DNA from: Burkholderiales bacterium
GTDB taxonomy: Bacteria; Pseudomonadota; Gammaproteobacteria; Burkholderiales; Burkholderiaceae_C
DNA length: 6,249 bases
Direction: 5' to 3'
Assembly (NCBI GenBank): GCA_028869035.1
Contig: JAGWTL010000181.1
Span: forward strand, 1-6,249
Both the position numbers and the translations under genes were made by a program. Positions within the stretch are counted from its first letter, which is position 1, and every line of letters starts with the position of its first letter. A model generated the notes under the pieces. It searched no databases. It was not told the DNA's origin and was given only the letters and a program-made list of their open reading frames with translations. Below are positions 1 to 6,249 of the stretch, piece by piece.

Positions 1-900
1 ACCGTGGCCGCCGATCGCTGCGGCATTTCCAAGGCCCTGGCGAGCCGCCACATCCAGGAGCTCGAGGCGTCGCTGGGCGTGAAACTGCTCAACCGCAGCA
101 CCCGCAAGCTGGGTCTGACCGTGGCGGGCGAACGTTTCTACGAGCGCTGCGCACGCATCGTGGCCGACGCAGGAGAAGCCGTGCGCGATGTCGAGGAGCT
201 CTCGCGTGGCTCCCACGGCCTGATCCGTATCAGCACGGCCATCACCTTCGGGCGTTTGCATCTGCTGCCGGCCGTGAGTGAATTCCTGCTGCGCAACCCC
301 TCGATCCAGATCGATGTCACCCTCTCGGAACGCTTTGCCGACCTGATCTCGGGCAGCGCCGATCTGGTGGTCCGGCTGGCCGAAGAGCCGCGCCTGAGCA
401 ATCTGGTCGCGCGCCGGCTGGCGCCCTGCCGCTGGGTCGTGGTGGCCGCGCCGGCCTATCTGGCGGCCCACGCCACGCCACGCACCCCGCGGGATCTGCT
501 GAATTGCAACTGCCTGGTCTATGACAAGCCCAAGGGCCATGAGTGGCGCTTCCGCGGGCGCGAGGGCGAACTCACCGTCAATGTGTCGGGCAATCTGCGT
601 GCGAATGTGGCCGAGGGCATCGTCGATGCCGCCGTGTCCGGCGTGGGTGTCGCCGTCTTGCCGTCTTTCGCGGCCAGCGAGCACATCGTGGCCGGCCGGC
701 TGGTCCATCTGTTCCCTGAGTACGCGCTGCAGGAGAGCACGCTGTATGCCGTGTTCCTGCCGGATCGCCGGTTGCCCGAACGCATCCGCAACTTCGTGCA
801 GTTCCTCGCCGAGCGTTTCGCCGGCGAACCGTCCTGGGATCAGCCGCTGCCCGGATCCGAGCTTGCCAGCGAGGAGCGCAGCGCCAAGGCTGCGGCCTGA
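1..900 (+). CDS. LysR-type transcriptional regulator, CrgA/DmlR-like subgroup (5' end missing)
   Basis: This is a DNA-binding transcription factor of the LysR family. The reading frame is open from base 1 (Thr, then Val-Ala-Ala-Asp-Arg), so the true start lies outside the window. The GTG at position 4 is an internal Val codon rather than a start, and I estimate about 20 missing residues. Counting that Val as residue 1, a winged helix-turn-helix spans roughly 1-50; visible pieces are CGISKALASRHIQELE, LGVKLLNRSTRKLGLT and AGERFYERC. A linker helix follows, then an effector-binding domain at about 75-270. Family hallmarks there are IRISTAITFGRLHLLP, the SGVGVAVLPSF segment near 212-222 and the LPERIRNFVQFLAERF end. 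The last 25 or so residues form a polar and Ala-rich tail. LysR regulators commonly control themselves and a divergent neighbour, which would lie to the left, out of view; the effector cannot be inferred. The only visible neighbour, pyrD, converges on it and is probably not its target. Confidence 0.93.
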   Translation, partial: TVAADRCGISKALASRHIQELEASLGVKLLNRSTRKLGLTVAGERFYERCARIVADAGEAVRDVEELSRGSHGLIRISTAITFGRLHLLPAVSEFLLRNPSIQIDVTLSERFADLISGSADLVVRLAEEPRLSNLVARRLAPCRWVVVAAPAYLAAHATPRTPRDLLNCNCLVYDKPKGHEWRFRGREGELTVNVSGNLRANVAEGIVDAAVSGVGVAVLPSFAASEHIVAGRLVHLFPEYALQESTLYAVFLPDRRLPERIRNFVQFLAERFAGEPSWDQPLPGSELASEERSAKAAA

Positions 901-915
901 GCGCAGCGCGCGGGT

Positions 916-1974
916 TCAGCGTGATGGACGCAGGGCCTTGATCGCCAGCGCAGACTGCTGCACGAGATCCGGGCCCTGGTAGATCAACCCCGTATAGATC
1001 TGCACCAGGTCGGCGCCGGCCTCGATCTTGCCCACGGCATCGGCGGCGCTCAGGATGCCGCCCACGCCGATGATGGGGTAGGCCGGGCCCAGCGCAGCGC
1101 GCAGCTGGCGGATCACGCGGTTGCTCATCTCGAGCACCGGAGCGCCCGAGAGACCACCCGTTTCCTCGGCATGCGGCAAACCTTGAACCGCCTCGCGGCT
1201 GAGCGTGGTGTTGGTGGCGATCACGCCATCCATGCCGTGGCGCAACAGGGTCGCAGCAATGACCTTCACCTGCTCCTCGTCCAGATCGGGGGCGATCTTC
1301 ACGAAGAGAGGTACACGTTTGCCGTGCTGTTGGGCCAGCTCTTCACGTCGGGCGGCGATGGCGCCGAGCAGAGCGTCCAGGGCCTCGTCACTTTGCAGCG
1401 CGCGCAGGTTCTTGGTGTTGGGGCTGGAAATATTGATCGTGACGTAGTCGGCGTGCGGATAGACGCCGCTCAGTCCGGTCAGGTAGTCATCGGTCGCGCG
1501 CTCGATGGGGGTGACGGCGTTCTTGCCGATGTTCAGGCCCAGCAGCAGGGGGCTGCCGCTTTTGCGGCGGAAGCTGGCGCGCTGCACGTTGGCGAGGAAA
1601 GCGTCCAGGCCCTCGTTATTGAAACCCATGCGGTTGATCAGCGCGTTCGCTGCCGGCAGGCGGAACATGCGCGGCCTGGGGTTGCCCGGCTGGGCCAGCG
1701 GTGTCACGGTGCCGACCTCGACGAAACCGAAGCCCATGGCGCCCAGACCGTCGATGCAGCGCGCGTTCTTGTCCAGGCCGGCGGCCATGCCGACGCGGTT
1801 GGGGAAACGCAAGCCGGCCAGGGTGATCGGGTCTTCCACGCGGGGCTTGCTGTAGGCGCAGGCCAGCGGCGTACTTTGCGTGCGCGCCAGCATGGCGATG
1901 GTGAGATCGTGCGCGGCCTCGGGGTCGAGGCGGAACAGCATGGCGCGGGAGAGGGCGTAGGGGATCAGGGACAT
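916..1974 (-). CDS. pyrD: Dihydroorotate dehydrogenase (quinone), class 2
   Basis: This enzyme oxidises dihydroorotate to orotate, the fourth step of de novo pyrimidine synthesis. It uses FMN and passes electrons to the membrane quinone pool. The 352-residue protein is close to the usual class 2 length. Residues 1-40 (MSLIPYALSRAMLFRLDPEA onward) form the N-terminal extension typical of class 2, which docks on the inner membrane and admits quinone. FMN and substrate motifs are in order: AAGLDKNA (64-71), EVGTVTPLAQPGNPRPRMFR (86-105), NRMGFNNEG (114-122), LGLNIGKN (145-152), NISSPNTKNLR (181-191), VKIAPD (225-230), ATNTT (253-257), GGLSG (273-277), GVGGI (303-307) and YTG (327-329). Ser184 matches the catalytic Ser of the E. 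coli enzyme (Ser175 in NISSPN). The start is ATG at 1974, and the protein begins as relatives do; only a weak GGA-type ribosome site precedes it. It diverges from rpiA and is probably transcribed alone. No key residue is missing. Confidence 0.98.
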   Translation of the reverse strand: MSLIPYALSRAMLFRLDPEAAHDLTIAMLARTQSTPLACAYSKPRVEDPITLAGLRFPNRVGMAAGLDKNARCIDGLGAMGFGFVEVGTVTPLAQPGNPRPRMFRLPAANALINRMGFNNEGLDAFLANVQRASFRRKSGSPLLLGLNIGKNAVTPIERATDDYLTGLSGVYPHADYVTINISSPNTKNLRALQSDEALDALLGAIAARREELAQQHGKRVPLFVKIAPDLDEEQVKVIAATLLRHGMDGVIATNTTLSREAVQGLPHAEETGGLSGAPVLEMSNRVIRQLRAALGPAYPIIGVGGILSAADAVGKIEAGADLVQIYTGLIYQGPDLVQQSALAIKALRPSR

Positions 1975-2033
1975 CGCATAATTCCGGTGTTTTCCCGATT
2001 TTCCCAGATCAATCCCTCACCTCATCGATCGAT
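1975..2033. promoter_or_regulatory. Divergent pyrD-rpiA intergenic region
   Basis: These 59 bases separate the start codons of two divergent genes and must hold promoters for both, unless a promoter overlaps a coding region. No convincing -35/-10 pair is visible on either strand. Two structures are: a direct repeat TTTTCCC-GA-TTTTCCC at 1990-2005 (GGGAAAA twice when read toward pyrD), and a perfect palindrome ATCGATCGAT at 2024-2033 that abuts the rpiA ATG. No Shine-Dalgarno sequence precedes rpiA. That promoters lie here is inferred from gene orientation alone. Confidence 0.5.
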
Positions 2034-2708
2034 ATGCTCACCCAAGACGAACTCAAGGCCCAGGTTGGCCAGGCGGCCCTGCACTACGTGGTTCCCGGCG
2101 AAATCGTCGGGGTCGGCACCGGTTCCACGGTCAACAAGTTCATCGAGGCGCTGGCCGGCATGAAAGACCGGATCAAGGGGGCGGTATCGAGCTCCGTCAC
2201 CAGCACCGAACGCCTGCGGGCCCTGGGCATCCCGGTCTTTGATGCCAACGAGGTGGGCGAGCTCGCGGTCTACATCGATGGCGCCGACGAGATTGATGGC
2301 CAGGGCAACATGATCAAGGGCGGCGGTGCGGCGCTCACGCGCGAAAAGATCGTGGCCGCCCAGTCGCGCCGTTTTGTCTGCATCGCCGACGAGTCCAAGC
2401 GGGTCGAGGTGCTGGGCAAGTTCCCGCTGCCGGTGGAGGTGATTCCCATGGCGGCCCAGCGCCTGGTCCGCCAGTTCGCGGCACTGGGCGGCGCGGCCAG
2501 GCTGCGCCTGAAGGACGGGCAGCCCCTGGTGACCGACAACGGCCTGCATATCCTGGACGTGACCGGGCTGCAGATCAAAAACCCGCTGGCTTTCGAGACC
2601 GAGGTCAGCCAGTGGCCGGGCGTACTGACGGTGGGCGTGTTCGCGTACCAGCGCGCTCAGGTCTGTCTGCTGGGCACGGCCGGTGGCGTGAAGACGCTGA
2701 CGTACTGA
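2034..2708 (+). CDS. rpiA: Ribose-5-phosphate isomerase A
   Basis: This cytosolic enzyme interconverts ribose-5-phosphate and ribulose-5-phosphate in the non-oxidative pentose phosphate pathway, supplying the ribose used for PRPP and nucleotides. At 224 residues it has the normal RpiA length. The phosphate-binding loop GVGTGSTVNKFIEAL lies at 26-40 and SSVTSTERLRALGIPV at 53-68. The active-site segment IDGADEID (81-88) provides Asp82 and Asp85, KGGGAALTREK (95-105) provides Lys95 and the catalytic base Glu104. These correspond to Asp81, Asp84, Lys94 and Glu103 of E. coli RpiA, all shifted by one. ESKRVEVLGKFPLPVEV (120-136), TDNGLHILD (167-175) and the LLGTAGGVKTL end complete the family pattern. 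The ATG at 2034 fits the family N-terminus (LTQDELK), although the preceding bases CTCACCTCATCGATCGAT contain no Shine-Dalgarno sequence. The gene diverges from pyrD and converges on the glutaredoxin-like gene. Confidence 0.98.
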   Translation: MLTQDELKAQVGQAALHYVVPGEIVGVGTGSTVNKFIEALAGMKDRIKGAVSSSVTSTERLRALGIPVFDANEVGELAVYIDGADEIDGQGNMIKGGGAALTREKIVAAQSRRFVCIADESKRVEVLGKFPLPVEVIPMAAQRLVRQFAALGGAARLRLKDGQPLVTDNGLHILDVTGLQIKNPLAFETEVSQWPGVLTVGVFAYQRAQVCLLGTAGGVKTLTY

Positions 2709-2715
2709 AAGCACA

Positions 2716-2735
2716 AGGGCCTTGCGAGAGCCCCT
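2716..2735. terminator. Candidate hairpin between convergent rpiA and DUF4124-glutaredoxin genes
   Basis: In the 33-base gap between the two stop codons, AGGGCCTT pairs with GAGCCCCT around a GCGA tetraloop (GNRA type). This gives four outer pairs, one C-C mismatch and three inner pairs, one of them a G-U on the plus-strand RNA. No T-run follows on the plus strand. Reading the minus strand, TTGTGCTTT follows, which is only moderately T-rich. It may act as a weak bidirectional terminator or 3'-end stabilising hairpin, but the stem is short and chance pairing in GC-rich DNA is possible. Confidence 0.35.
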
Positions 2736-2741
2736 GGTGGA

Positions 2742-3395
2742 TCAGAAAACGATGCCGGCGGGATTGTCCGGTGTCGGCCCGGGCGCCGGGGCAATGGGTG
2801 CTGCCGGTGGTGGTGCGGCTGGGCGGTCGGCGGGCGTGGGGGCCGCTTCCTGGAGTGGCACCAGCGGGCCAATCGGCGGATTACGGTAGCCGGAGGGCAA
2901 GCGGGAGGTTTGGGGATAGCCCGCAGCGTCAAGGAAGTCATTCCACTCACCTTCGGAGAAGCCCTTGAGGCGCTGGCCGCCGATGGTGGCGGTAGGCACC
3001 GTGGCCTCAATGCCCAGGCGCTTGAGTGCTTCGACATCTTGTGAAGTTGTGACGGTGCGCTCGGTATGGGGTATGCCGCGTGAGTTCAGCAGGTTGCGCG
3101 CCGCATTGCAGGGCTCGCAGTTTTTCCCGGTGTAAAGCGTGACCGGGTAGCGGTTCATGGCTTCGCGCAGTTCGAAGGGCAGTTCGCCGGTGGCGCCGTT
3201 CTCGCTGGAACGGCCGCTCGGGCTCAGGGCCGTGGCCTTTTCGCTGCTGGTGGGCGGTCTGTCGGAGAAAGTGACCCGGCCGTCCGGGCCGACGATGCGG
3301 TAGATGCCCTGGGTCGAGGCCAGAACCGGGAGGAGAGCCAGGACGGCAGCCGTGGCCAGCAGGGCTGCGTGGCGGAAACGGTGTGTGGTCTTCAT
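2742..3395 (-). CDS. Exported DUF4124-glutaredoxin-like protein with proline-rich tail
   Basis: This is a predicted envelope thiol-redox protein of unknown substrate (217 residues). Residues 1-26 look like a Sec signal peptide: basic Lys2/Arg6/Arg8, a hydrophobic core at about 10-25, and a plausible cut after VLA (26). No lipobox Cys is present. Residues 31-48 (IYRIVGPDGRVTFSDRPP) match the start of a DUF4124 domain. After a Ser/Gly-rich linker, residues 84-158 form a glutaredoxin-like fold. It has VTLYTGKNCEPCNAARNLL with the CEPC active site (Cys93, Cys96), the TVP cis-proline motif (132-134), and GGQRLKGF (139-146). Cys93 and Cys96 are the only cysteines. The tail, about 170-217, is rich in Pro and Ala and ends PAGIVF. 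The start is ATG at 3395, with AAGGA 12 bases upstream, a slightly long spacing. It lies 33 bases after the prlC stop on the same strand, so co-transcription is likely. Whether it reduces, oxidises or isomerises disulfides cannot be told from sequence. Confidence 0.85.
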   Translation of the reverse strand: MKTTHRFRHAALLATAAVLALLPVLASTQGIYRIVGPDGRVTFSDRPPTSSEKATALSPSGRSSENGATGELPFELREAMNRYPVTLYTGKNCEPCNAARNLLNSRGIPHTERTVTTSQDVEALKRLGIEATVPTATIGGQRLKGFSEGEWNDFLDAAGYPQTSRLPSGYRNPPIGPLVPLQEAAPTPADRPAAPPPAAPIAPAPGPTPDNPAGIVF

Positions 3396-3428
3396 GCGCC
3401 TGATTATTCCTTATGTGCTGCTTCCCCG

Positions 3429-5462
3429 TCAGCGGGCCATGCCCTGGTGCCGCAGCAGGGCATCCAGGCTGGGCTCGCGCCCGCGGAAGGCCTTGAAGGA
3501 TTCGATGGCCGGGCGGCTGCCCCCGGCCTCCAGGATGGCCTGACGGTATTTTCGCCCGGTTTGCACATTCGGCAAGCCCTCCGGGCCCGGGTTTTCCTCA
3601 AAGGCGGCGTAGGCGTCGGCGCTGAGCACTTCGGCCCATTTGTAGCTGTAGTAGCCGGCCGCATAACCGCCGGCAAAGATGTGGCTGAAGGTGTGGGCCG
3701 TGCGGCTCCAGGCCGGCGGCTGCAGCACGGCCACCTCGGCGCGCACCAGGTCGAGCAGGGGCATGAAGTCCTGTTGTGGGTCGTGCTCGGTGTGCAGCAG
3801 CATGTCGAACAGCGCAAACTCGATCTGGCGCAGGGTCTGCAGGCCGCTCTGGAAGTTTTTGGCCGCGATCATCTTGTCGTACAGGGCGCGCGGCAGGGGC
3901 TCGCCGGTATCGACATGGGCCGTCATGTGCTTGAGCACGTCCCATTCCCAGCAGAAGTTCTCCATGAACTGGCTGGGCAATTCCACCGCGTCCCACTCCA
4001 CCCCGCTGATGCCCGAGACATCACGCTCGTTGACCTGGGTCAGCAGGTGGTGCAGGCCGTGGCCGAATTCGTGGAAGAGGGTGATGACATCGTCGTGCGT
4101 GAGCAGGGGCGGCTTGTCTCCCACGCTGTCGGCAAAGTTGCAGACCAGGTGCGCCACGGGCATCTGCAGGAGGCCGTCGTCCGGGCGCAGCCAGCGCGAG
4201 CGCACGTCGTCCATCCAGGCGCCGCCGCGTTTGCCGGGGCGGGCGGGCTGGTCCAGGTAGAACTGGCCGACCAGGTGAGCGCCGCGTTCGATGCGGTAGA
4301 AGACCACGGCCGGGTGCCAGACCGGGGCCGTGTCGGGCCGGATGCTGACCTCGAAAAGGGTTTCGATGATCTTGAACAGGCCGGCCAGCACGCGCGGCGC
4401 CGTGAAGTACTGCTTGACCTCCTGTTCGCTGAAGGCATAACGCGCCTCCTTCAGGCGTTCCGAGATATAGGGCCAGTCCCAGGGCTGCGGGTCGCTGATA
4501 CCCAGCTCGTCACGGGCAAAAGCGCGCAGGTCGGCCACGTCCTGTTCGGCATAGGGCCGGGCCTTTTGCGCCAGATCACGCAGGAATCGCACCACCTGCT
4601 CGGGCGACTCGGCCATCTTGGGAACCACCGAGACCTCGCCGAAGTTGAGGTAGCCCAGCAACTGGGCTTCTTCCTGGCGCAGGGCCAGGATCTCGCGGAT
4701 CAGGGCGCTGTTGTCGAACTTGGCACCATCGCCTTCGGCCTGGTCGGAGGCGCGCGTGGTGTAGGCGCGGTAGAGCTTGTGGCGCAGGTCGCTGCTCTTG
4801 GCGAATTGCATGACCGGCAGGTAGCAGGGCATCTTGAGCGTGAGCTTGTAGCCGTCCTTGCCTTCGGCCTTGGCGGCCGCGCGCGCAGCCTGTCGCACAT
4901 CGGCCGGCACACCTTCGAGTTCGGTTGCGCTGGCGTCATAGGACCAGGCGTCGGTCGCGTCCAGGGTGTTTTCGCTGAACTTCTGGCTCAGTTCGGCCTG
5001 GCGTTCCTGGATTTCCGAGAAGCGTTGCTTGGCCGCCCCGCGCAGGTCGGCCCCACCCAGCACGAAGTTGCGCAGGGCGTTCTGGTGCGCCTGACGCTGC
5101 TCCGCATTCAGGCTGGACGGGGCTATGGCCTTGTACTTGGCATAGAGGCGTTCGTCGGCGCCCAGGCGGGTCCAGAATTCGGTCACACGCGGCAGGGCCT
5201 CGTTGTAGGCGGCGCGCAGCTCGGGGGTGTCGGCCACGCTGTTGAGGTGGCTGATGGCGCCCCAGGCGCGCCCCAGTTTCTCGGTGGCCACGTCCAGTTC
5301 GCGTGCGATGGCCGACCAGTCGGCCGGGAAATCCGCGGCGGTGACACGCTCCAGCGCTGCATTGGAGGCCTGCAGCAGGGCATCCATGGCCGGGGCCACA
5401 TGTTCCGGGCGGATAAGGTCGAAGGGGGGCAGGTCGGAGGCGTCGAGAAGGGGATTGCTCAT
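3429..5462 (-). CDS. prlC: Oligopeptidase A, M3 family zinc metallopeptidase
   Basis: This cytoplasmic enzyme (also called OpdA) cleaves short peptides, including signal-peptide fragments and products of ATP-dependent proteases. Starting at the ATG at 5462 (MSNPLLDASDLPPFD), the protein has 677 residues, close to E. coli OpdA at 680. The zinc site is LFHEFGHGLHHLL with His464, catalytic Glu465 and His468; the third ligand is Glu494 in WDAVELPSQFMENF. Other M3 hallmarks are GQFYLDQPARPGKRGGAWMD (399-418), SHIFAGGYAAGYYSYKWAEV (593-612, the Gly/Tyr-rich substrate loop) and the long helical N-terminal half. In-frame ATGs at 5471 and 5510 would add 3 or 16 residues (MGAWIESGPADRT...), but that extension does not resemble the family N-terminus. 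None of the three starts has a strong ribosome site. The gene follows folD by 69 bases and precedes the glutaredoxin-like gene by 33, all on one strand. The catalytic residues are complete. Confidence 0.96.
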   Translation of the reverse strand: MSNPLLDASDLPPFDLIRPEHVAPAMDALLQASNAALERVTAADFPADWSAIARELDVATEKLGRAWGAISHLNSVADTPELRAAYNEALPRVTEFWTRLGADERLYAKYKAIAPSSLNAEQRQAHQNALRNFVLGGADLRGAAKQRFSEIQERQAELSQKFSENTLDATDAWSYDASATELEGVPADVRQAARAAAKAEGKDGYKLTLKMPCYLPVMQFAKSSDLRHKLYRAYTTRASDQAEGDGAKFDNSALIREILALRQEEAQLLGYLNFGEVSVVPKMAESPEQVVRFLRDLAQKARPYAEQDVADLRAFARDELGISDPQPWDWPYISERLKEARYAFSEQEVKQYFTAPRVLAGLFKIIETLFEVSIRPDTAPVWHPAVVFYRIERGAHLVGQFYLDQPARPGKRGGAWMDDVRSRWLRPDDGLLQMPVAHLVCNFADSVGDKPPLLTHDDVITLFHEFGHGLHHLLTQVNERDVSGISGVEWDAVELPSQFMENFCWEWDVLKHMTAHVDTGEPLPRALYDKMIAAKNFQSGLQTLRQIEFALFDMLLHTEHDPQQDFMPLLDLVRAEVAVLQPPAWSRTAHTFSHIFAGGYAAGYYSYKWAEVLSADAYAAFEENPGPEGLPNVQTGRKYRQAILEAGGSRPAIESFKAFRGREPSLDALLRHQGMAR

Positions 5463-5531
5463 GTTCAGCATTGTGCGGTCAGCGGGACCGGATTCAATCC
5501 ATGCCCCCATAGCTTTTGCTGATGTTCCCGA
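5463..5531 (-). other. folD-prlC intergenic gap
   Basis: These 69 bases lie between the folD stop and the chosen prlC start. I see no terminator hairpin with a T-run and no clear promoter, which fits read-through from folD into prlC. The only structure is the short palindrome GGATT-C-AATCC at 5490-5500. Its one-base spacer is too tight for an RNA hairpin, and its half-sites are too short to name an operator. Confidence 0.4.
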
Positions 5532-6249
5532 TCAGCCCGCCGCCATGCGTTCGGCGGCTTCCAGGGTGTTGACCAGCAGCATGGTGATGGTCATGGGGCC
5601 GACGCCGCCGGGTACGGGGGTGATCCAGCCGGCCACCTGCTTGACCCCGTCGAAATCGACGTCGCCGCAGAGCTTGCCTTCGTCGTCGCGATTCATGCCC
5701 ACGTCGATCACCACGGCCCCGGGCTTGACCATGTCGGCGGTCAGGACGTTGCGCTTGCCCACGGCGGCCACGACCACGTCGGCCTGTTGGGTCATGGCCT
5801 TGAGGTCCGGGGTGGCGCTGTGGCAGACGGTCACGGTGGCGTTTTTCTGCAGCAGCATCAGGGCCATGGGCTTGCCCACGATATTGGAGCGGCCGATGAC
5901 CACGGCATGTTTGCCCTTGAGCTCGTAGCCTATGGACTCCAGCATCTTCATGCAGCCATAGGGCGTGCAGGGCCAGAAACCGGGCTGGCCGACCATCAGG
6001 GCGCCGGCGCTGGCGACGTGAAAACCGTCCACGTCCTTGGCCGGGGAAATCGACTCGATGACCTTGTGCGCATCGATGTGGGCTGGCAGGGGCAGTTGGA
6101 CCAGGATGCCGTGGATGGCCGGATCGTTGTTGAGGGCGTCGACGCGCGCCAGCAGCTGGGTATCGGTCATGGAGGCCTCGTACTTTTCCAGCACCGAGTG
6201 CAATCCACTGTCCTCGCAGGCCTTGACCTTGTTGCGCACGTAGACCTGG
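5532..6249 (-). CDS. folD: Bifunctional methylenetetrahydrofolate dehydrogenase / methenyltetrahydrofolate cyclohydrolase (N-terminus outside window)
   Basis: FolD interconverts 5,10-methylene-, 5,10-methenyl- and 10-formyl-tetrahydrofolate in the cytosol, using NADP, and feeds purine, thymidylate and formyl-Met synthesis. The frame stays open to the right edge: codons for Gln-Val-Tyr at 6248-6240 precede Val-Arg-Asn-Lys. The GTG at 6239 is therefore internal and about 45 N-terminal residues are missing. The visible YVRNK is the conserved YxxxK catalytic motif, with Lys as the key residue. Further hallmarks in order are GILVQLPLP, SPAKDVDGFH, PCTPYG, VVIGRSNIVGKPMA (the Rossmann nucleotide-binding turn), VDVVVA-like ADVVVAAVGK, VIDVGMN, GDVDFDGV and ITPVPGGVGPMT near the C-terminus. 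The C-terminal end LEAAERMAAG is normal, so only the left part of the protein is lost to the window edge. It is the first visible gene of the minus-strand run folD-prlC-glutaredoxin. Confidence 0.97.
   Translation of the reverse strand, partial: QVYVRNKVKACEDSGLHSVLEKYEASMTDTQLLARVDALNNDPAIHGILVQLPLPAHIDAHKVIESISPAKDVDGFHVASAGALMVGQPGFWPCTPYGCMKMLESIGYELKGKHAVVIGRSNIVGKPMALMLLQKNATVTVCHSATPDLKAMTQQADVVVAAVGKRNVLTADMVKPGAVVIDVGMNRDDEGKLCGDVDFDGVKQVAGWITPVPGGVGPMTITMLLVNTLEAAERMAAG

Noticed and set aside
4..6. GTG as the start codon of the LysR gene
   Set aside because: The residues encoded around it (Thr-Val-Ala-Ala-Asp-Arg-Cys) fall inside the helix-turn-helix of LysR proteins, and the frame is open to base 1. 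The gene is cut by the window edge.
887..898. Small inverted repeat AGGC-TGCG-GCCT at the end of the LysR gene as a terminator
   Set aside because: It has only four pairs, lies within coding sequence and has no T-run. Such short repeats are expected by chance in GC-rich DNA.
1171..2163. A 330-codon open frame on the plus strand opposite pyrD and running into rpiA
   Set aside because: It has the same codon-register relation to pyrD. It also overlaps the start of rpiA in another frame, and its translation shows no domain. pyrD and rpiA carry full sets of family motifs.
2022..2714. A 230-codon open frame on the minus strand covering all of rpiA
   Set aside because: It is in codon register with rpiA and almost coextensive with it, as expected for a shadow. 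The rpiA frame has all catalytic residues.
5490..5500. Palindrome GGATT-C-AATCC upstream of prlC as an operator
   Set aside because: The half-sites are five bases, no second copy is seen, and no known regulator motif is matched. Noted only in the intergenic entry.
3369..5522. A 717-codon open frame on the plus strand opposite prlC, longer than prlC itself
   Set aside because: It is in exact codon register with prlC, so each antisense stop would need a TTA, CTA or TCA codon in prlC. Those codons are avoided in this GC-rich genome, which leaves the frame open. The prlC frame carries a complete M3 peptidase; the antisense translation is low-complexity, rich in Gly, Val, Gln and His, and shows no recognisable motif.
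6237..6239. GTG as the start codon of folD
   Set aside because: It is the Val of the conserved YVRNK motif, and Gln-Val-Tyr are encoded immediately upstream in frame. The true start lies beyond the right edge.
1..6249. Mobile elements, CRISPR, RNA genes or a novel defence or biosynthetic system
   Set aside because: Both strands were read. All but about 180 bases are covered by six recognisable genes, and the gaps contain no repeats arranged in arrays, no tRNA-like fold and no transposon ends.

Overview
This window looks like an ordinary piece of chromosome from a high-GC betaproteobacterium. Burkholderiales is likely, and Comamonadaceae (Acidovorax/Polaromonas/Hydrogenophaga-like) is my best guess. 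The assignment rests on the protein wording, the strong G/C bias at third codon positions, and a gene neighbourhood (folD, prlC-type oligopeptidase, DUF4124-glutaredoxin, rpiA, pyrD) that I associate with that group. It was made from memory, without a database search. I see no transposase, integrase, tRNA, rRNA, CRISPR array, phage gene or long repeat. Coding density is very high: the longest gap between genes is 69 bases.

Layout, left to right. Positions 1-900 (+) hold a LysR-type regulator that lacks its first residues because the window starts inside it. It converges on pyrD (916-1974, -), a quinone-dependent dihydroorotate dehydrogenase, with only 15 bases between the stop codons. pyrD and rpiA (2034-2708, +, ribose-5-phosphate isomerase A) are divergent and share a 59-base gap. 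rpiA converges on a block of three minus-strand genes. Read in transcription order these are folD (entering from the right edge, its N-terminus outside the window), prlC/opdA (5462-3429, an M3 zinc oligopeptidase) and an exported DUF4124-glutaredoxin protein (3395-2742). A small hairpin with a GCGA loop lies between the rpiA and glutaredoxin stop codons.

Functionally this is core metabolism and protein housekeeping. PyrD makes orotate for pyrimidines. RpiA supplies ribose-5-phosphate, the precursor of PRPP that is joined to orotate. FolD interconverts one-carbon folates needed for purines, thymidylate and formyl-Met. PrlC degrades short peptides. The exported glutaredoxin-like protein is the least understood gene and the best candidate for a second look. 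I did not find a novel system here; the findings are modest and scored accordingly.
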